Assembly: GCA_900469445.1 (NCBI GenBank)
Contig: UBXM01000002.1
Coordinates: forward strand, 62,001-126,000
Direction: 5' to 3'
Source: Hyphomicrobiales bacterium
GTDB lineage: Bacteria; Pseudomonadota; Alphaproteobacteria; Rhizobiales; Rhizobiaceae
DNA: 64,000 nucleotides
Shown here: in pieces, positions 44,121-53,427 of the stretch
Layout of the letters: every line of letters starts with the position of its first letter
Position numbering within the stretch: the stretch's first letter is position 1
Notes under the pieces: model-generated
Told to the model about the DNA's origin: nothing
The model's database searches: none
What the model saw: only the letters and a program-made list of their open reading frames with translations
Position numbers and translations under genes: made by a program

Positions 44121-44799
44121 GTCCGCGGTTGCTTACTCTTGTCGCCATTTCCAGCGCATTGATCTGGAAAGCAATTCGGTATTGGCACAGGATACGGTTT
44201 CAGTCGTGTCACCGGTCGACCCCAGGTCGGGTCCGCTTGCGTAGATCGCCGTCCGGTTCGACGTGCTCCATTTCGGCGATAATGAAACGTCTGGCGAGCT
44301 TTCTGTTGGAAGCGGCGAGGGTTTGGACATCGATGATGGTCTGAGCGATCGCGCGTTCGTTGCTTCGACGGCACTGGTCAGGACGGCATTTCATTGGATA
44401 GCGGTCGCCTTATACCACCCGGAGTAGCCCTGCCAGTCGGACCTCATGACTTTCTTGCGTTGGTGCCTTTAAGCGGAGAGGTTGGTCCGGAACCAGAACA
44501 TCTTCTTCCTATGTAATCCCGATTACTATCCGATCTCGGATGATGTAGACGAACCCCGAGTTATCGCCGATGTCCGTGCTTGTGGATATCTTATCGTCGT
44601 AAAGCCTCACTCCGAGATACCTAAAAGGACGTATCTTTCGACAGGACGCGATTGTTTGTTCGCTGGACATTCGCGGTAGGTGCTGTGGATGTTCTGTCAA
44701 TCTCTCAGAATTGGTACGAATTCTAGTGAGGCGTCAGCTCAGTTGAGTTTGGAGAACATAAGAGGGACACGAGGAATTATCCTAACTGCGAAGGTCCAT
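44121..44799. other. Stretch with no firmly supported gene
   Basis: A 61-codon minus-strand frame (44209-44394) has a protein-like middle (TIIDVQTLAASNRKLARRF) but no ribosome-binding site. I do not call it. Confidence 0.35.
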
Positions 44800-44988
44800 A
44801 TGTCCGCTGCTGAAAAGATCGAGAAAGTCGAGAACGGCCACGCACAAGCCGTTTTGGATGCCGTCGGCGGAAGCGCGCTGGCGGCACTCAGGTCGGTTGT
44901 TGCTGATGCTAAGCTACTTTGCGCTGACTGCAAAGGGCGAACCTCTATCTCAGTCATGGATAGCGCGGGGCCTGAGCACCGAATTTAG
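44800..44988 (+). CDS. Hypothetical small protein (62 aa), doubtful
   Basis: A possible product from ATG 44800, with AAGG close before it. It has helical, Ala-rich content (AQAVLDAVGGSALAALRSVV) and a Cys pair (LLCADCKG). It lies 13 nt before the next small gene. Unknown family. Confidence 0.35.
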   Translation: MSAAEKIEKVENGHAQAVLDAVGGSALAALRSVVADAKLLCADCKGRTSISVMDSAGPEHRI

Positions 44989-45001
44989 AGCAAGATGGTT
45001 A

Positions 45002-45196
45002 ATGGAGACGATCACGGCAGTACTTGAGCAATTGCGGGAGGTAGACGCGAAATTCGATGTGCCGGTACGCATCATGTACGACATCGTCATGCCTATGATC
45101 GCGGCAGGGCACAGCCGAGACCAGATCGCAAACGCGCTCGTCTATCTAAAAAGTAAAAGGCAGATCGAACTTTTCCCGGCAGTCGTTTCAGAGTGA
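45002..45196 (+). CDS. Hypothetical small protein (64 aa)
   Basis: A 64-residue product from ATG 45002 with regular amphipathic helices (ITAVLEQLREVDAKFDVPVR then AAGHSRDQIANALVYLKSKR), consistent with a small helical-bundle or winged-helix-like fold. It is similar in size and pattern to the gene at 52991. The ribosome-binding site is weak and the family unknown. Confidence 0.42.
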   Translation: METITAVLEQLREVDAKFDVPVRIMYDIVMPMIAAGHSRDQIANALVYLKSKRQIELFPAVVSE

Positions 45197-45703
45197 CCTC
45201 ATAGAACAGGGCCGCCATCGAGTGACCGCCGTCGCGGCAGGTGCCGGTCGGCTGGGAAGCTATTTTCCGGCGTCAGTCAAACCGCAATTGCCGCTGCTGT
45301 ACTTTAGAAATCGTGCATTCGTCACTGAATAAGATGCTGATCGATCGACGTGATCAGAGTGCTCTTTGCCGCATGGGTCATAGAAGGGCGCGGCGGAGAG
45401 GCACCATGTGAGCCCGGTCCATGCGCGATCGGACCGGTACAAGCATCACTTGCAGATTCGGGGTCGTGTTCCAAAAATTCGGACGCTCTGCGGGGGGAAC
45501 AGCGGCAGAGGGTTTGAAGATCGGCAGGTTGCGATCAATCCCGATAGCGAGGCTGCCTGGGTTGAGCGCTTGACGGAATCGCGCTGTTTGGTTCAAATTC
45601 AGTGGCACTGGGAAAGACTGCTTGGCTTCCGAGAGCAGACGTTAACCGAAAAATCTTTGGAAGTTCCATAATTCAGATTATGCGATTTATATGTGTAGCC
45701 GCG
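45197..45703. other. Stretch flanking the first insertion sequence
   Basis: Frames here (45378-45608 minus, 45408-45671 plus) have no ribosome-binding site or family likeness. The stretch runs into the left end of the IS30 element. Confidence 0.35.
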
Positions 45704-46812
45704 GCAGATTCCATTTTCAAATGCAACGAAGACAATAATGGCCATGGTTTCAGGAGGATGGAATGGCCCGCTCTTTTGTGCAGCTGAGTTTGGACGAACG
45801 CCGCATCATTTCGCGGATGTATGAGAAGAAGATCAGTCAGGCCGAGATCGCACGTACCCTCCGCCGCGACCGGTCGACGATCTGCCGGGAGCTGCGACGG
45901 AATTTCTGGCACGACCGCGAGGTTCCGATCGCCGAAGGATACTGGCACGTCACAGCGCATGGAATGGCATCTGACCGGCGGCGCAGATACCGCAAGCTAC
46001 TGCGTGATCCCAGTCTATGTGCAGCCGTTATCGATCGCCTCAAGGACGGCTGGTCGCCGGAACAGATTTCTGGTCGATTGCGGCTTGCCAGTGGCGCAGC
46101 CGCTCGGTTGAGCCATGAGACAATCTACCAGTACGTCTATTCCCAGGAAGGTCAGGATCAGCAACTGGGCCGGCATCTGCCTGAGCGACGCCGCAAGCGC
46201 CGATCGCGATACGCACGCAAACCCAGAAGCCTCGTCTTTCCAATGGAATGCGCCATTCGCAACAGGCCGGAAGCGATCAATTCGCGAAGCGAGTTCGGTC
46301 ACTGGGAAGCAGATCTGATGATCTTCAGGAAGGAGCACGGTGCCGCCAACATCACGACCGTCGTCGAGCGCAAGAGCCGCTATACCCTGCTGTTTCGCAA
46401 CAACGACAGGCGATCGAAGCCAATCATGAGCCAGTTGATCCGCCATCTGGCGCCCCTGCCCGCGCTGGCCCGCCAGAGCCTGACATTCGATCGAGGGCTG
46501 GAATTCGTCTCATGGCGCGAGTTGGAGCACGGCATGGGAACGGCAGCCTGGTTTTGCGATCCGCAGGCGCCTTGGCAGAAAGGGACGGTGGAGAACACCA
46601 ACAAGCGCGTCCGCCGTTACCTGCCACCGGAAACGATTGTGCTTGAGGTCAGCAATCAGGAGATCCGCTCTCTATGTGACCGACTGAATGACACGCCGCG
46701 CAAGTGCTTAGGGTTTCAGACGCCGAAAGAGATGTTCGGCCGACATCTATTGGCTCTTGAACGGCAATGCGTGTAGATTTTCGAGCAGCGTTGCATTCAA
46801 GCTGGAACCAGC
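45704..46812 (+). mobile_element. IS30-family insertion sequence (first copy)
   Basis: Imperfect terminal inverted repeats are visible. The left end at about 45704-45730 (GCAGATTCCATTTTCAAATG) matches the complement of about 46786-46812 (GCTGGTTCCAGCTTGAATGC). They bracket one complete IS30-type transposase. The element is about 1.1 kb, normal for IS30. Exact ends and target duplications were not resolved. Confidence 0.75.
45763..46776 (+). CDS. IS30-family transposase
   Basis: A 337-residue transposase. The helix-turn-helix start is LSLDERRIISRMYEKKISQA then EIARTLRRDRSTICRELRRN, followed by WSPEQISGRL, then the DDE core: GHWEADLMIF (first D), LTFDRGLEF (second D) and WQKGTVENTNKRVRRYLP (E). 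The end reads PRKCLGFQTPKEMF, the standard IS30 tail. It appears intact and could be active. Confidence 0.93.
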   Translation: MARSFVQLSLDERRIISRMYEKKISQAEIARTLRRDRSTICRELRRNFWHDREVPIAEGYWHVTAHGMASDRRRRYRKLLRDPSLCAAVIDRLKDGWSPEQISGRLRLASGAAARLSHETIYQYVYSQEGQDQQLGRHLPERRRKRRSRYARKPRSLVFPMECAIRNRPEAINSRSEFGHWEADLMIFRKEHGAANITTVVERKSRYTLLFRNNDRRSKPIMSQLIRHLAPLPALARQSLTFDRGLEFVSWRELEHGMGTAAWFCDPQAPWQKGTVENTNKRVRRYLPPETIVLEVSNQEIRSLCDRLNDTPRKCLGFQTPKEMFGRHLLALERQCV

Positions 46813-46814
46813 AC

Positions 46815-48404
46815 GCAAAGTTAGAATGTCCTAATTCAGCAAAGTTAGAGTGTCACACTCCCCGCGTTTGACGACGCGGAGACAAGCAGATGGGATTGAT
46901 AGCGATGAGTGAGCGCGATCTGCAGCGGATCGAAGTTTTGTCGAAGGTGGCGGCTGGCCGTATGACGATGGTGACGGCGGCGCATGTGCTTGACGTGAGC
47001 ACGCGCCAGGTGCGCCGATTGTTGACCCGGATGAGCATTGGTGGAGCCGCATCGATCCGCCACAAGGCGATCGGACGTCCATCAAACAACCGGATCAGCG
47101 CCGGCGTTCGGGATTACGCGGTGACGCTGGTCCGGGAAAGTTATGCAGACTTTGGTCCGACCCTAGCGTCAGAGATGCTGGCCGAGCGGGATGGATTGTG
47201 TGTGTCGCGCGAGACGTTGCGTCATTGGATGATCGATGCCGGCATCTGGTTGTCGCGCAAGCAGCGCCGGACGTTCCATCAGCCAAGATTGCGTCGCGAG
47301 GGTTACGGCGAACTGGTGCAGATTGATGGGTCGGAGCATCGCTGGTTTGAAGACCGTGGCGATCCATGTTCGTTGTTGGTGTTCATCGACGATGCGACCG
47401 GCAAGTTGATGCAATTGCGGTTCGTACGGTCAGAAAGTGCGTTCTCGTATTTTGAAGCGCTAGGGCTGTATCTGCGCGAACATGGCGCCCCGATTGCATT
47501 TTATTCAGATAAGCATTCGGTGTTCCGAGTGGCAAAGAAGGATGCCAAGGGCGGCCAGGCGATGACGCAGTTCGGGCGCGCACTCTGCGAGCTAAACATC
47601 GAGATTCTTTGCGCAAATTCGAGCCAAGCCAAGGGTCGTGTCGAACGGATGAACCGGACATTGCAGGATCGCCTGGTCAAGGCATTGCGACTGGCCAGGA
47701 TTGATAACATGGAGGCCGGCAACGCGTTTCTGGCGAGTTTCATGAGCCGGTATAATGCGCGATTTTCCATCGTCCCTGCCCGTTCCGATGATTTGCACCG
47801 GCCGTTGAATCTGGCGCCGGATCGATTGACCGAGATCCTGTGTAAACGCGAGCAGCGTTACGTCGGAACACAGCTGACGTTTTCGTTTGAACGCAAGCGG
47901 ATCATGTTGGCGGAGACCGAAGTGACGCGTGGTCTGGTTGGCCATTATGTCGAGACCTATGCCTATGCGGATGGTCGCCTCGATGTACGCTGGAAAGGAT
48001 ATTCCCTACCCTATACGGTGTTCGACAAGGACCAGCGTGTGACGCATGCGGCAATTACCGAGAACAAGCGGCTCGGTGATATTCTGGCTTACGTCAGGGA
48101 GCGCCAGGACCAGCATGTGCCGCCGGTCGTCAAGACCAACAGCGAGAAGATCGGTTACCAGCCACGGGGTCGAAAGCCGGGGCGGAGCACGGACTTCATG
48201 AATGATCCCGCGGTGATTGCGCGTCGCAAAAAGGCTCTGTTGAAGCAGCAAGCTGCGGAGTGACCTGAAGGTCGAATAGCCTCAAAGCTAAAGCCGAGGG
48301 GTGGTTCCCACCCGCCCCGATCTGATCTTGCAACCGGGATCAGCCGCTCAGATCGGGGCTGGTCGATGTGCCGTTTGGCGACCAGTCGGACATTTCTACT
48401 TTGC
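46815..48404 (+). mobile_element. ISNCY-type insertion sequence
   Basis: Inverted ends: 46815-46831 (GCAAAGTTAGAATGTCC) against 48388-48404 (GGACATTTCTACTTTGC), imperfect. Each has a second copy of a related motif just inside or outside (GCAAAGTTAGAGTGTC at 46839-46854; GGACATTCC at about 48413-48421). It lies directly against the first IS30 element. The true outer boundary may extend to about 48421. Confidence 0.65.
46890..48263 (+). CDS. ISNCY-family transposase
   Basis: A 457-residue integrase-type transposase. It has an N-terminal helix-turn-helix (IEVLSKVAAGRMTMVTAAHV then LDVSTRQVRRLL), then an rve core: QIDGSEHRWFED (first D), FYSDKHSVF (second D) and SSQAKGRVERMNRTLQDRLV (E). The C-terminal extension ends in basic residues and RRKKALLKQQAAE. 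A second start at ATG 46905 (MSERDLQRIEV) may be the real one. Complete and apparently intact. Confidence 0.88.
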   Translation: MGLIAMSERDLQRIEVLSKVAAGRMTMVTAAHVLDVSTRQVRRLLTRMSIGGAASIRHKAIGRPSNNRISAGVRDYAVTLVRESYADFGPTLASEMLAERDGLCVSRETLRHWMIDAGIWLSRKQRRTFHQPRLRREGYGELVQIDGSEHRWFEDRGDPCSLLVFIDDATGKLMQLRFVRSESAFSYFEALGLYLREHGAPIAFYSDKHSVFRVAKKDAKGGQAMTQFGRALCELNIEILCANSSQAKGRVERMNRTLQDRLVKALRLARIDNMEAGNAFLASFMSRYNARFSIVPARSDDLHRPLNLAPDRLTEILCKREQRYVGTQLTFSFERKRIMLAETEVTRGLVGHYVETYAYADGRLDVRWKGYSLPYTVFDKDQRVTHAAITENKRLGDILAYVRERQDQHVPPVVKTNSEKIGYQPRGRKPGRSTDFMNDPAVIARRKKALLKQQAAE

Positions 48405-48448
48405 AAACAGGCGGACATTCCAACCATGCCGTCACAATATGTGTAGCC

Positions 48449-49566
48449 GGGTACATTCTATTTCCAAGTGCGACATGCCAGTAATTTCAATGGCTTCACT
48501 TTGGAGATTTTGGCATGTCCCGATGCTATACGCAGATCACCCTCGCCGATCGTCGGCGTCTTCATCACCTGGTGGCGGCAAAGGTTCCGATCAACGAGAT
48601 GGCGCGCCAGCTTGGTCGCCATCGTTCGACCATCTATCGCGAGATCAAGCGCAATACGTTTCGTGATCGCGAACTGCCGGACTATGACGGTTATTACAGC
48701 ACCGTCGCCGATGACATCTCCAAGGAGCGCCGCAGGCGGCTGAGAAAGCTGAGACGGCATCCGCAGTTACGCGCTCTGATCATCGAACGATTGAAAGCCT
48801 ATTGGTCACCTGAGCAGATAGCCGGCCGGCTGCTGGCCGATGGCATCAGCCTCGTGCGCATCTGTGCCGAGACGATCTATCGCTTCATTTATTGCAAGGA
48901 GGACTATGGCCTCGGGCTTTATCGCTACCTGCCAGAGGCCCGTCGCAAACGCCGATCGCGAGGCTCCAGAAAGCCCCGAAACAGCGTCTTTCCCGCCACG
49001 CACAGAATATCCCAACGGCCTGATTACATTAAAGATCGCTCGCAGTTCGGCCATTGGGAAGGCGACCTTCTGATCTTTGAACGTGAACTCGGTCATGCCA
49101 ACATCACCTCGATTGTTGAGCGCACAAGCCGCTATGTCGTGTTGCTGAAGAACCAGAGCCGGCATTCAAATCCAATCATGGACAGAATCATCAGAGCGTT
49201 TTCGCCTTTGCCGGCCTTCGCGCGTCAAAGCTTCACGTTTGATCGGGGTACCGAGTTTGCCGGTTTCAGGGCTTTGGAAGACGGAATTGGTGCGCGCAGC
49301 TGGTTCTGCGATCCAAGCGCGCCTTGGCAAAAAGGCGGTGTCGAGAACGCAAACAAGCGCATTCGCCGCTTCATGCCAGGCAGCACTGACCTCGCCAACA
49401 TGCCACAACGCGCGCTCAATCAGTTGGCCCGCGATCTCAATGACCAACCGAGAAAGTGTCTCAATTATCGAACGCCGGCTGAGGTGTTTACGGATCGCTT
49501 GCTCGGTAGACGATGACGCCCTAACCTGCAAAACGGCTATGATGCACTTGGGTTAGGTTCTCCACC
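48449..49566 (+). mobile_element. IS30-family insertion sequence (second copy)
   Basis: The left end at about 48449-48480 (GTACATTCTATTTCCAAGTG) matches the complement of about 49535-49566 (AGAACCTAACCCAAGTGCAT) imperfectly. The element carries one complete transposase. Its right end adjoins a fragment of another IS30 transposase, showing insertion near or into an older element. Confidence 0.7.
48515..49516 (+). CDS. IS30-family transposase
   Basis: A 333-residue IS30 transposase, diverged from the copy at 45763. It has MARQLGRHRSTIYREIKRNT, WSPEQIAGRL, GHWEGDLLIF (first D), FTFDRGTEF (second D), WQKGGVENANKRIRRFMP (E) and the end PRKCLNYRTPAEVF. It appears intact. Confidence 0.93.
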   Translation: MSRCYTQITLADRRRLHHLVAAKVPINEMARQLGRHRSTIYREIKRNTFRDRELPDYDGYYSTVADDISKERRRRLRKLRRHPQLRALIIERLKAYWSPEQIAGRLLADGISLVRICAETIYRFIYCKEDYGLGLYRYLPEARRKRRSRGSRKPRNSVFPATHRISQRPDYIKDRSQFGHWEGDLLIFERELGHANITSIVERTSRYVVLLKNQSRHSNPIMDRIIRAFSPLPAFARQSFTFDRGTEFAGFRALEDGIGARSWFCDPSAPWQKGGVENANKRIRRFMPGSTDLANMPQRALNQLARDLNDQPRKCLNYRTPAEVFTDRLLGRR

Positions 49567-49645
49567 GCGCAAATGCCTTGGCTACCGAACGCCAGCAGAG
49601 GTCTTTCGAAAGAAACTGCTCGCCCAGATGCGACATGCCGGATAG
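49567..49645 (+). pseudogene. 3' remnant of another IS30 transposase
   Basis: Immediately after the second IS30 element the frame continues as PPRKCLGYRTPAEVFRKKLL then AQMRHAG and a stop, an IS30 transposase C-terminus from a third, lost copy. Bases 49646-49866 hold nothing else recognisable. Confidence 0.72.
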
Positions 49646-49866
49646 CTTGATCATGCCCGCAAGTCGCGCCTTAGCATGAACTCACAATGACGATCTTCAG
49701 CCTGGTCGAGACCATGAGCGGTCGGAGTCGTCATGTCCTTTTTGATCACCATGTCGCAGAAAGAATTGCATCGCGTCGAGCAAGCGACGTACGCACTTTC
49801 CCGCTCTCGCTTAAGTCGTTGAGCATCGCGTACGCTGAAACAGTCCTTTCTGTTCGCGATCGTCAT

Positions 49867-51123
49867 TCACGCGGCGAATGCCACTTCGACGCTCCGGCGA
49901 TCCTGCGCGATTACCCTGCATCTCGTCCGGAAACCATCGCCTGGAATGGCCAGGACGAATTCAGGCGGAATCCCCGCCGAATTGGAGACCGACAAGCCCG
50001 CACCGTCTGCTCCCAAGGCCCGCACCGTGCAGTCGATCGTCGATCGCCGGTCGTTGAAGATGATGGATCCGGCTTTCAGCACCCTTCGGCGCTGACCGAT
50101 CTGTGTTTGCCCATCGATCGCGCCCCACGCAAGACACCTGTTCCGGCCAGCCTGCTTGGCTTGGTACATGGCGGTGTCCGCCTGAGCCATGAGCGTCTCG
50201 AGGTCCTTCGCGACAATCGAAAGCGAAGCCATGCCAAAGCTGGCTGTAACCTGGAGCCCGCCTGCCGGCAGTTCTATCGTCAAAGACTGCACAAGTTCCC
50301 TCAGTCTCTCAGCCGTCGCAAGCGCGCCCTGGAGATCCACGTGTGGTAGAAGGACTGCGAACTCCTCGCCGCCCTGGCGGCTGAAGAGGTCCTCTGCGCG
50401 CAGCACTGATCTGCAAGAAAAAGCGACGGCCTGCAAAACTTCGTCACCTGCGGCATGTCCATGGGTGTCGTTCACCCTCTTGAAGTGGTCCACGTCGAGC
50501 ACGAGGCAGGAAAGGTCGTGACGATGACGGGCGGCCAACGAGATCAGGCGGTCGGCCTCCTCCTTAAAGGCGCGCCTGGTCATGGCTCCCGTCAAGCTGT
50601 CAGTTGACGCCGTCTGGAGAAGCTCCACTCGATCCATCGCCGCGCCGGTCAGCTCTTCAAGAACAGTTAGATCCCTCTTGCTGAACGAGCGTGTACGGCG
50701 ATCGATGGCGCAGACTGTTCCGACGACATGCCCCGCCGCGGTCTTCAACGGCACCCCGGCATAGAAGCGAATATGAGCTTCACCGGTTACGGCCGGGTTC
50801 TGCGAGAACCGCGGATCCTTCGTCGCATCCTGGACAACGATGGGATCTTCGGCTGCGACGACGTACTGGCAGAAGGTGTCCTGACGCGCCATTTCGTCTG
50901 GAGCGAGGCCTGAGCAGGCCTTGTACCATTGTCGATGTGCGTCGATGAAGGAGACGATGCCAATGTCGACGTCAAAGATCTTTTTGATGAGGCGGACGAT
51001 ACGATCAAAACCCGGGTCACGTGGTGTGTCGAGCATGTCGAGCTGCTGGAGCGCAGCAAGCCGTGCCGTCTCCCGGTCGACCATGTCCACGGATGATTTC
51101 CCAAATACTCGCGCTGCGGCCAT
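49867..51123 (-). CDS. GAF-GGDEF-PilZ diguanylate cyclase
   Basis: A 418-residue signalling protein. The N-terminal GAF domain (residues about 20-170) reads FDRIVRLIKKIFDVDIGIVS and FYAGVPLKTAAGHVVGTVCA. A GGDEF domain (about 175-335) has DVDHFKRVNDTHGHAAGDEV and an active-site GGEEF near residue 252. An inhibitory-site RAED motif sits five residues before GGEEF. A short C-terminal PilZ-like domain (RRRVLKAGSIIFNDRRSTID) follows. It should make cyclic di-GMP with product feedback. The start at ATG 51123 is taken over GTG 51132. The opposing EAL enzyme is at 10479. Confidence 0.88.
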   Translation of the reverse strand: MAAARVFGKSSVDMVDRETARLAALQQLDMLDTPRDPGFDRIVRLIKKIFDVDIGIVSFIDAHRQWYKACSGLAPDEMARQDTFCQYVVAAEDPIVVQDATKDPRFSQNPAVTGEAHIRFYAGVPLKTAAGHVVGTVCAIDRRTRSFSKRDLTVLEELTGAAMDRVELLQTASTDSLTGAMTRRAFKEEADRLISLAARHRHDLSCLVLDVDHFKRVNDTHGHAAGDEVLQAVAFSCRSVLRAEDLFSRQGGEEFAVLLPHVDLQGALATAERLRELVQSLTIELPAGGLQVTASFGMASLSIVAKDLETLMAQADTAMYQAKQAGRNRCLAWGAIDGQTQIGQRRRVLKAGSIIFNDRRSTIDCTVRALGADGAGLSVSNSAGIPPEFVLAIPGDGFRTRCRVIAQDRRSVEVAFAA

Positions 51124-51334
51124 GCGTCTCACTCAGTTTATCGATCGTACGAATCGTACCTTAAGGAATAGCGACGCCCCGTAACAGCGGCTTCTTTCAT
51201 GCCACCTTCCGCCTGGTCGGATCCCTTCAAGCGCGCGGATACCGCATCTGGAGGAGATGGGAGGATTTAGCTGTCGAAATCTCACCAAAGACCCATATTA
51301 AAAAGTAATATTATTGATCGGAGGCATTTCGCAA

Positions 51335-52857
51335 ATGAAAATCAACGGTAGCCTGCTTATCGCAGGTTCTGAGAAGCGCGGTTCGAACGGCGAATTTTCC
51401 GGAGTGGAGGCCGCTACCGGCGCTGTACTCCCGGTTTCGTTCGGCGGGGCGTCGTCTGCAGATGTCGGTGAAGCTACCCGCCTCGCCTGGGATGCCTTCC
51501 ATGTCTATCGGGAAACTGATCTCGAGACGCGAGCATCTTTCCTCGAAGCCATCGCGACCGAGATCGAAGGCATAGGCGAAGAGCTGGTTGAGCGCGCAAT
51601 GGCCGAAACCGGATTAGCGCGCGGGAGGTTAGAAGGCGAGCGCGCCCGCACGACCGGCCAGCTACGGCTGTTCGCTAAGGAGGTCCGCGAAGGCGGTTTT
51701 CGGGAGCTACGCTTCGATGCGGGCGATCCGTCGCGCAAGCCGGTTCCGAAGCCCGATCTTCGACTGCGCAATATCCCGGTCGGCCCTGTTGCCGTGTTCG
51801 GGGCATCCAATTTTCCTTGGCCTTTTCCGTCGCTGGCGGCGACACCGCTTCGGCACTAGCTGCAGGTTGCCCAGTCGTTGTTAAGGCGCACTCTGCGCAT
51901 CCAGGGACGTCCGAGCTTGTTGGCCGCGCAGTCCAGCGAGCCGTAGCGAATGCATGCCTTCCTGCGGGTACGTTCGCTCTGTTGTTCGACACTGGCTTCG
52001 ACGCCGGACAACAGCTCGTCGCGGATCCGAAAATCCGCGCAATCGGTTTCACAGGCTCTCGCCGCGGTGGCACCGCACTCATGAAGATTGCTTCCGAGCG
52101 TAAGCAGCCGATCCCTGTCTATGCGGAGATGAGCAGCATCAATCCGGTAATCCTCTTTCCACGTGCGCTGGGCAGCCGGGCCGAGGGGATCGCGGCTTCC
52201 TTTGTCTCTTCGCTGGTACTCGGTGCCGGGCAATTCTGCACGAATCCGGGCCTTATCTTGGCGGTTGATGGCGAGGGGCTGGATACTTTTGTAGCCAAGG
52301 CGCGAGAGTTGCTTCCAGAGACTGGGGCACAGACCATGCTGACATCTTTGATCGCAGAGACGTTTCGCGAGGGCGTGGGACGCCTCGAAAAACACGCCGA
52401 GGTGTCCATGCTCGCCAAAGGAAAGACCGGCGGTGAATACGACGGCGTGGCTGCGCTCTTCGAAACGTCTGCCAGCTCCTTCCTTGCGCATCACGAACTG
52501 CAGGATGAGGTCTTCGGTGCGGCCGGGCTTGTCGTGCGCTGTACGGATTTTGACGAACTTGAGCGTGTCATAGACGCACTCGAAGGTCAGCTTACCGTCG
52601 CGCTCCACGTCGATGACAACGACCACGACGACGCTCGCCGCCTCGTCCCGAAACTGGAGATGCTCGCCGGTCGCCTGCTCGTCAACGGCTTCGGCACGGG
52701 CGTCGAGGTGTCGCCCGCGATGGTTCACGGCGGCCCTTATCCGGCGACAGCCGATGGAAGATCGACCTCGGTCGGAACGCTTGCCATCTATCGTTTTCTC
52801 CGACCGGTGTCCTACCAGGACTTTCCGGAAGCAATCCGTCCGGCGCCCTTGCGATAG
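51335..52857 (+). pseudogene. Aldehyde dehydrogenase (ketoglutarate-semialdehyde type), one frameshift
   Basis: Two frames join at about 51814 into an aldehyde dehydrogenase of about 507 residues. The first ends ...[13 protein letters not shown]; the second resumes [20 protein letters not shown]. Adding one base in TTTTCCTTGG restores [13 protein letters not shown]. The nucleotide-binding and catalytic parts are otherwise intact: Glu in [12 protein letters not shown] and the Cys nucleophile in [10 protein letters not shown]. It resembles 2,5-dioxovalerate (alpha-ketoglutarate semialdehyde) dehydrogenases of sugar-acid catabolism. The start at ATG 51335 follows GGAGGCATTTCGCAA. It is a recent break or a sequence error. 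Confidence 0.78.
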
Positions 52858-52990
52858 CTTGGCGAACATGTCGAATCCCGTCGATGTGGACGTTCAACTC
52901 GAGCGTCCCATCTGCCGTTCTAGGACTATTGCTATAGATTCGACGGCTGTGATGTGAGACCGATCAGCCTGAAACAGGTCAAAGAGCCGT

Positions 52991-53224
52991 ATGAGCAGAT
53001 TTGCACAGACTGAAGCGGCATTACTTGAGCGCCTTCGAGCCATGGGTGCCGCGCCAGACATGTCGATCAACTTGTTCGACATCGGGGTGCTTTTGGGTGC
53101 CTCTGGCTTCACGCAGGAACAGATGATCGGCGTCTTGGACGCGCTCGAGCAGGAAAAGTTCATCGCGTACGCCCCCGGAAATCGGCTGCAGATACTGAAG
53201 GAGCTGCCGGAAGCGGAGTGCTAA
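52991..53224 (+). CDS. Small helical protein (77 aa)
   Basis: A 77-residue protein from ATG 52991 with a winged-helix-like pattern (INLFDIGVLLGASGFTQEQM then IGVLDALEQEKFIAYAPGNR). Resembles the gene at 45002 in size and design. Function unknown. A terminator hairpin follows. Confidence 0.5.
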   Translation: MSRFAQTEAALLERLRAMGAAPDMSINLFDIGVLLGASGFTQEQMIGVLDALEQEKFIAYAPGNRLQILKELPEAEC

Positions 53225-53245
53225 ATGGTGGCGGTGGAGGCAACG

Positions 53246-53276
53246 AAAAAAGGCCGGGCGAGCACGCCCGACCTTC
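53246..53276. terminator. GC-rich hairpin with A/T tract
   Basis: CGGGCG (53255-53260) pairs with CGCCCG (53265-53270) around AGCA, extended by AGG/CCT. A run of six A precedes it on the plus strand, giving a U-run for minus-strand transcripts. It could end the small gene at 52991 on one side and the DUF4142 transcript on the other. Confidence 0.55.
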
Positions 53277-53427
53277 CTCGCTGTCGCCTGTTCACCAGTG
53301 CCATCACATCCATGGTCACAAGCGCCGAGCGACAAAGTAATTAATTCGAAACCCTAGTTCCATTGCATGAAGCCGACAACTCTTGGTAACACGGCCACTG
53401 TTTCAGCCACGGCTGAGCGCATGCCGC

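Noticed and set aside
44209-44394. 61-codon minus-strand frame with a protein-like centre
   Set aside because: It has no ribosome-binding site and I know no relative. Left as an unlabelled stretch.
51856-52869. 337-codon minus-strand frame
   Set aside because: Antisense to the aldehyde dehydrogenase, which has catalytic motifs in the sense frame.
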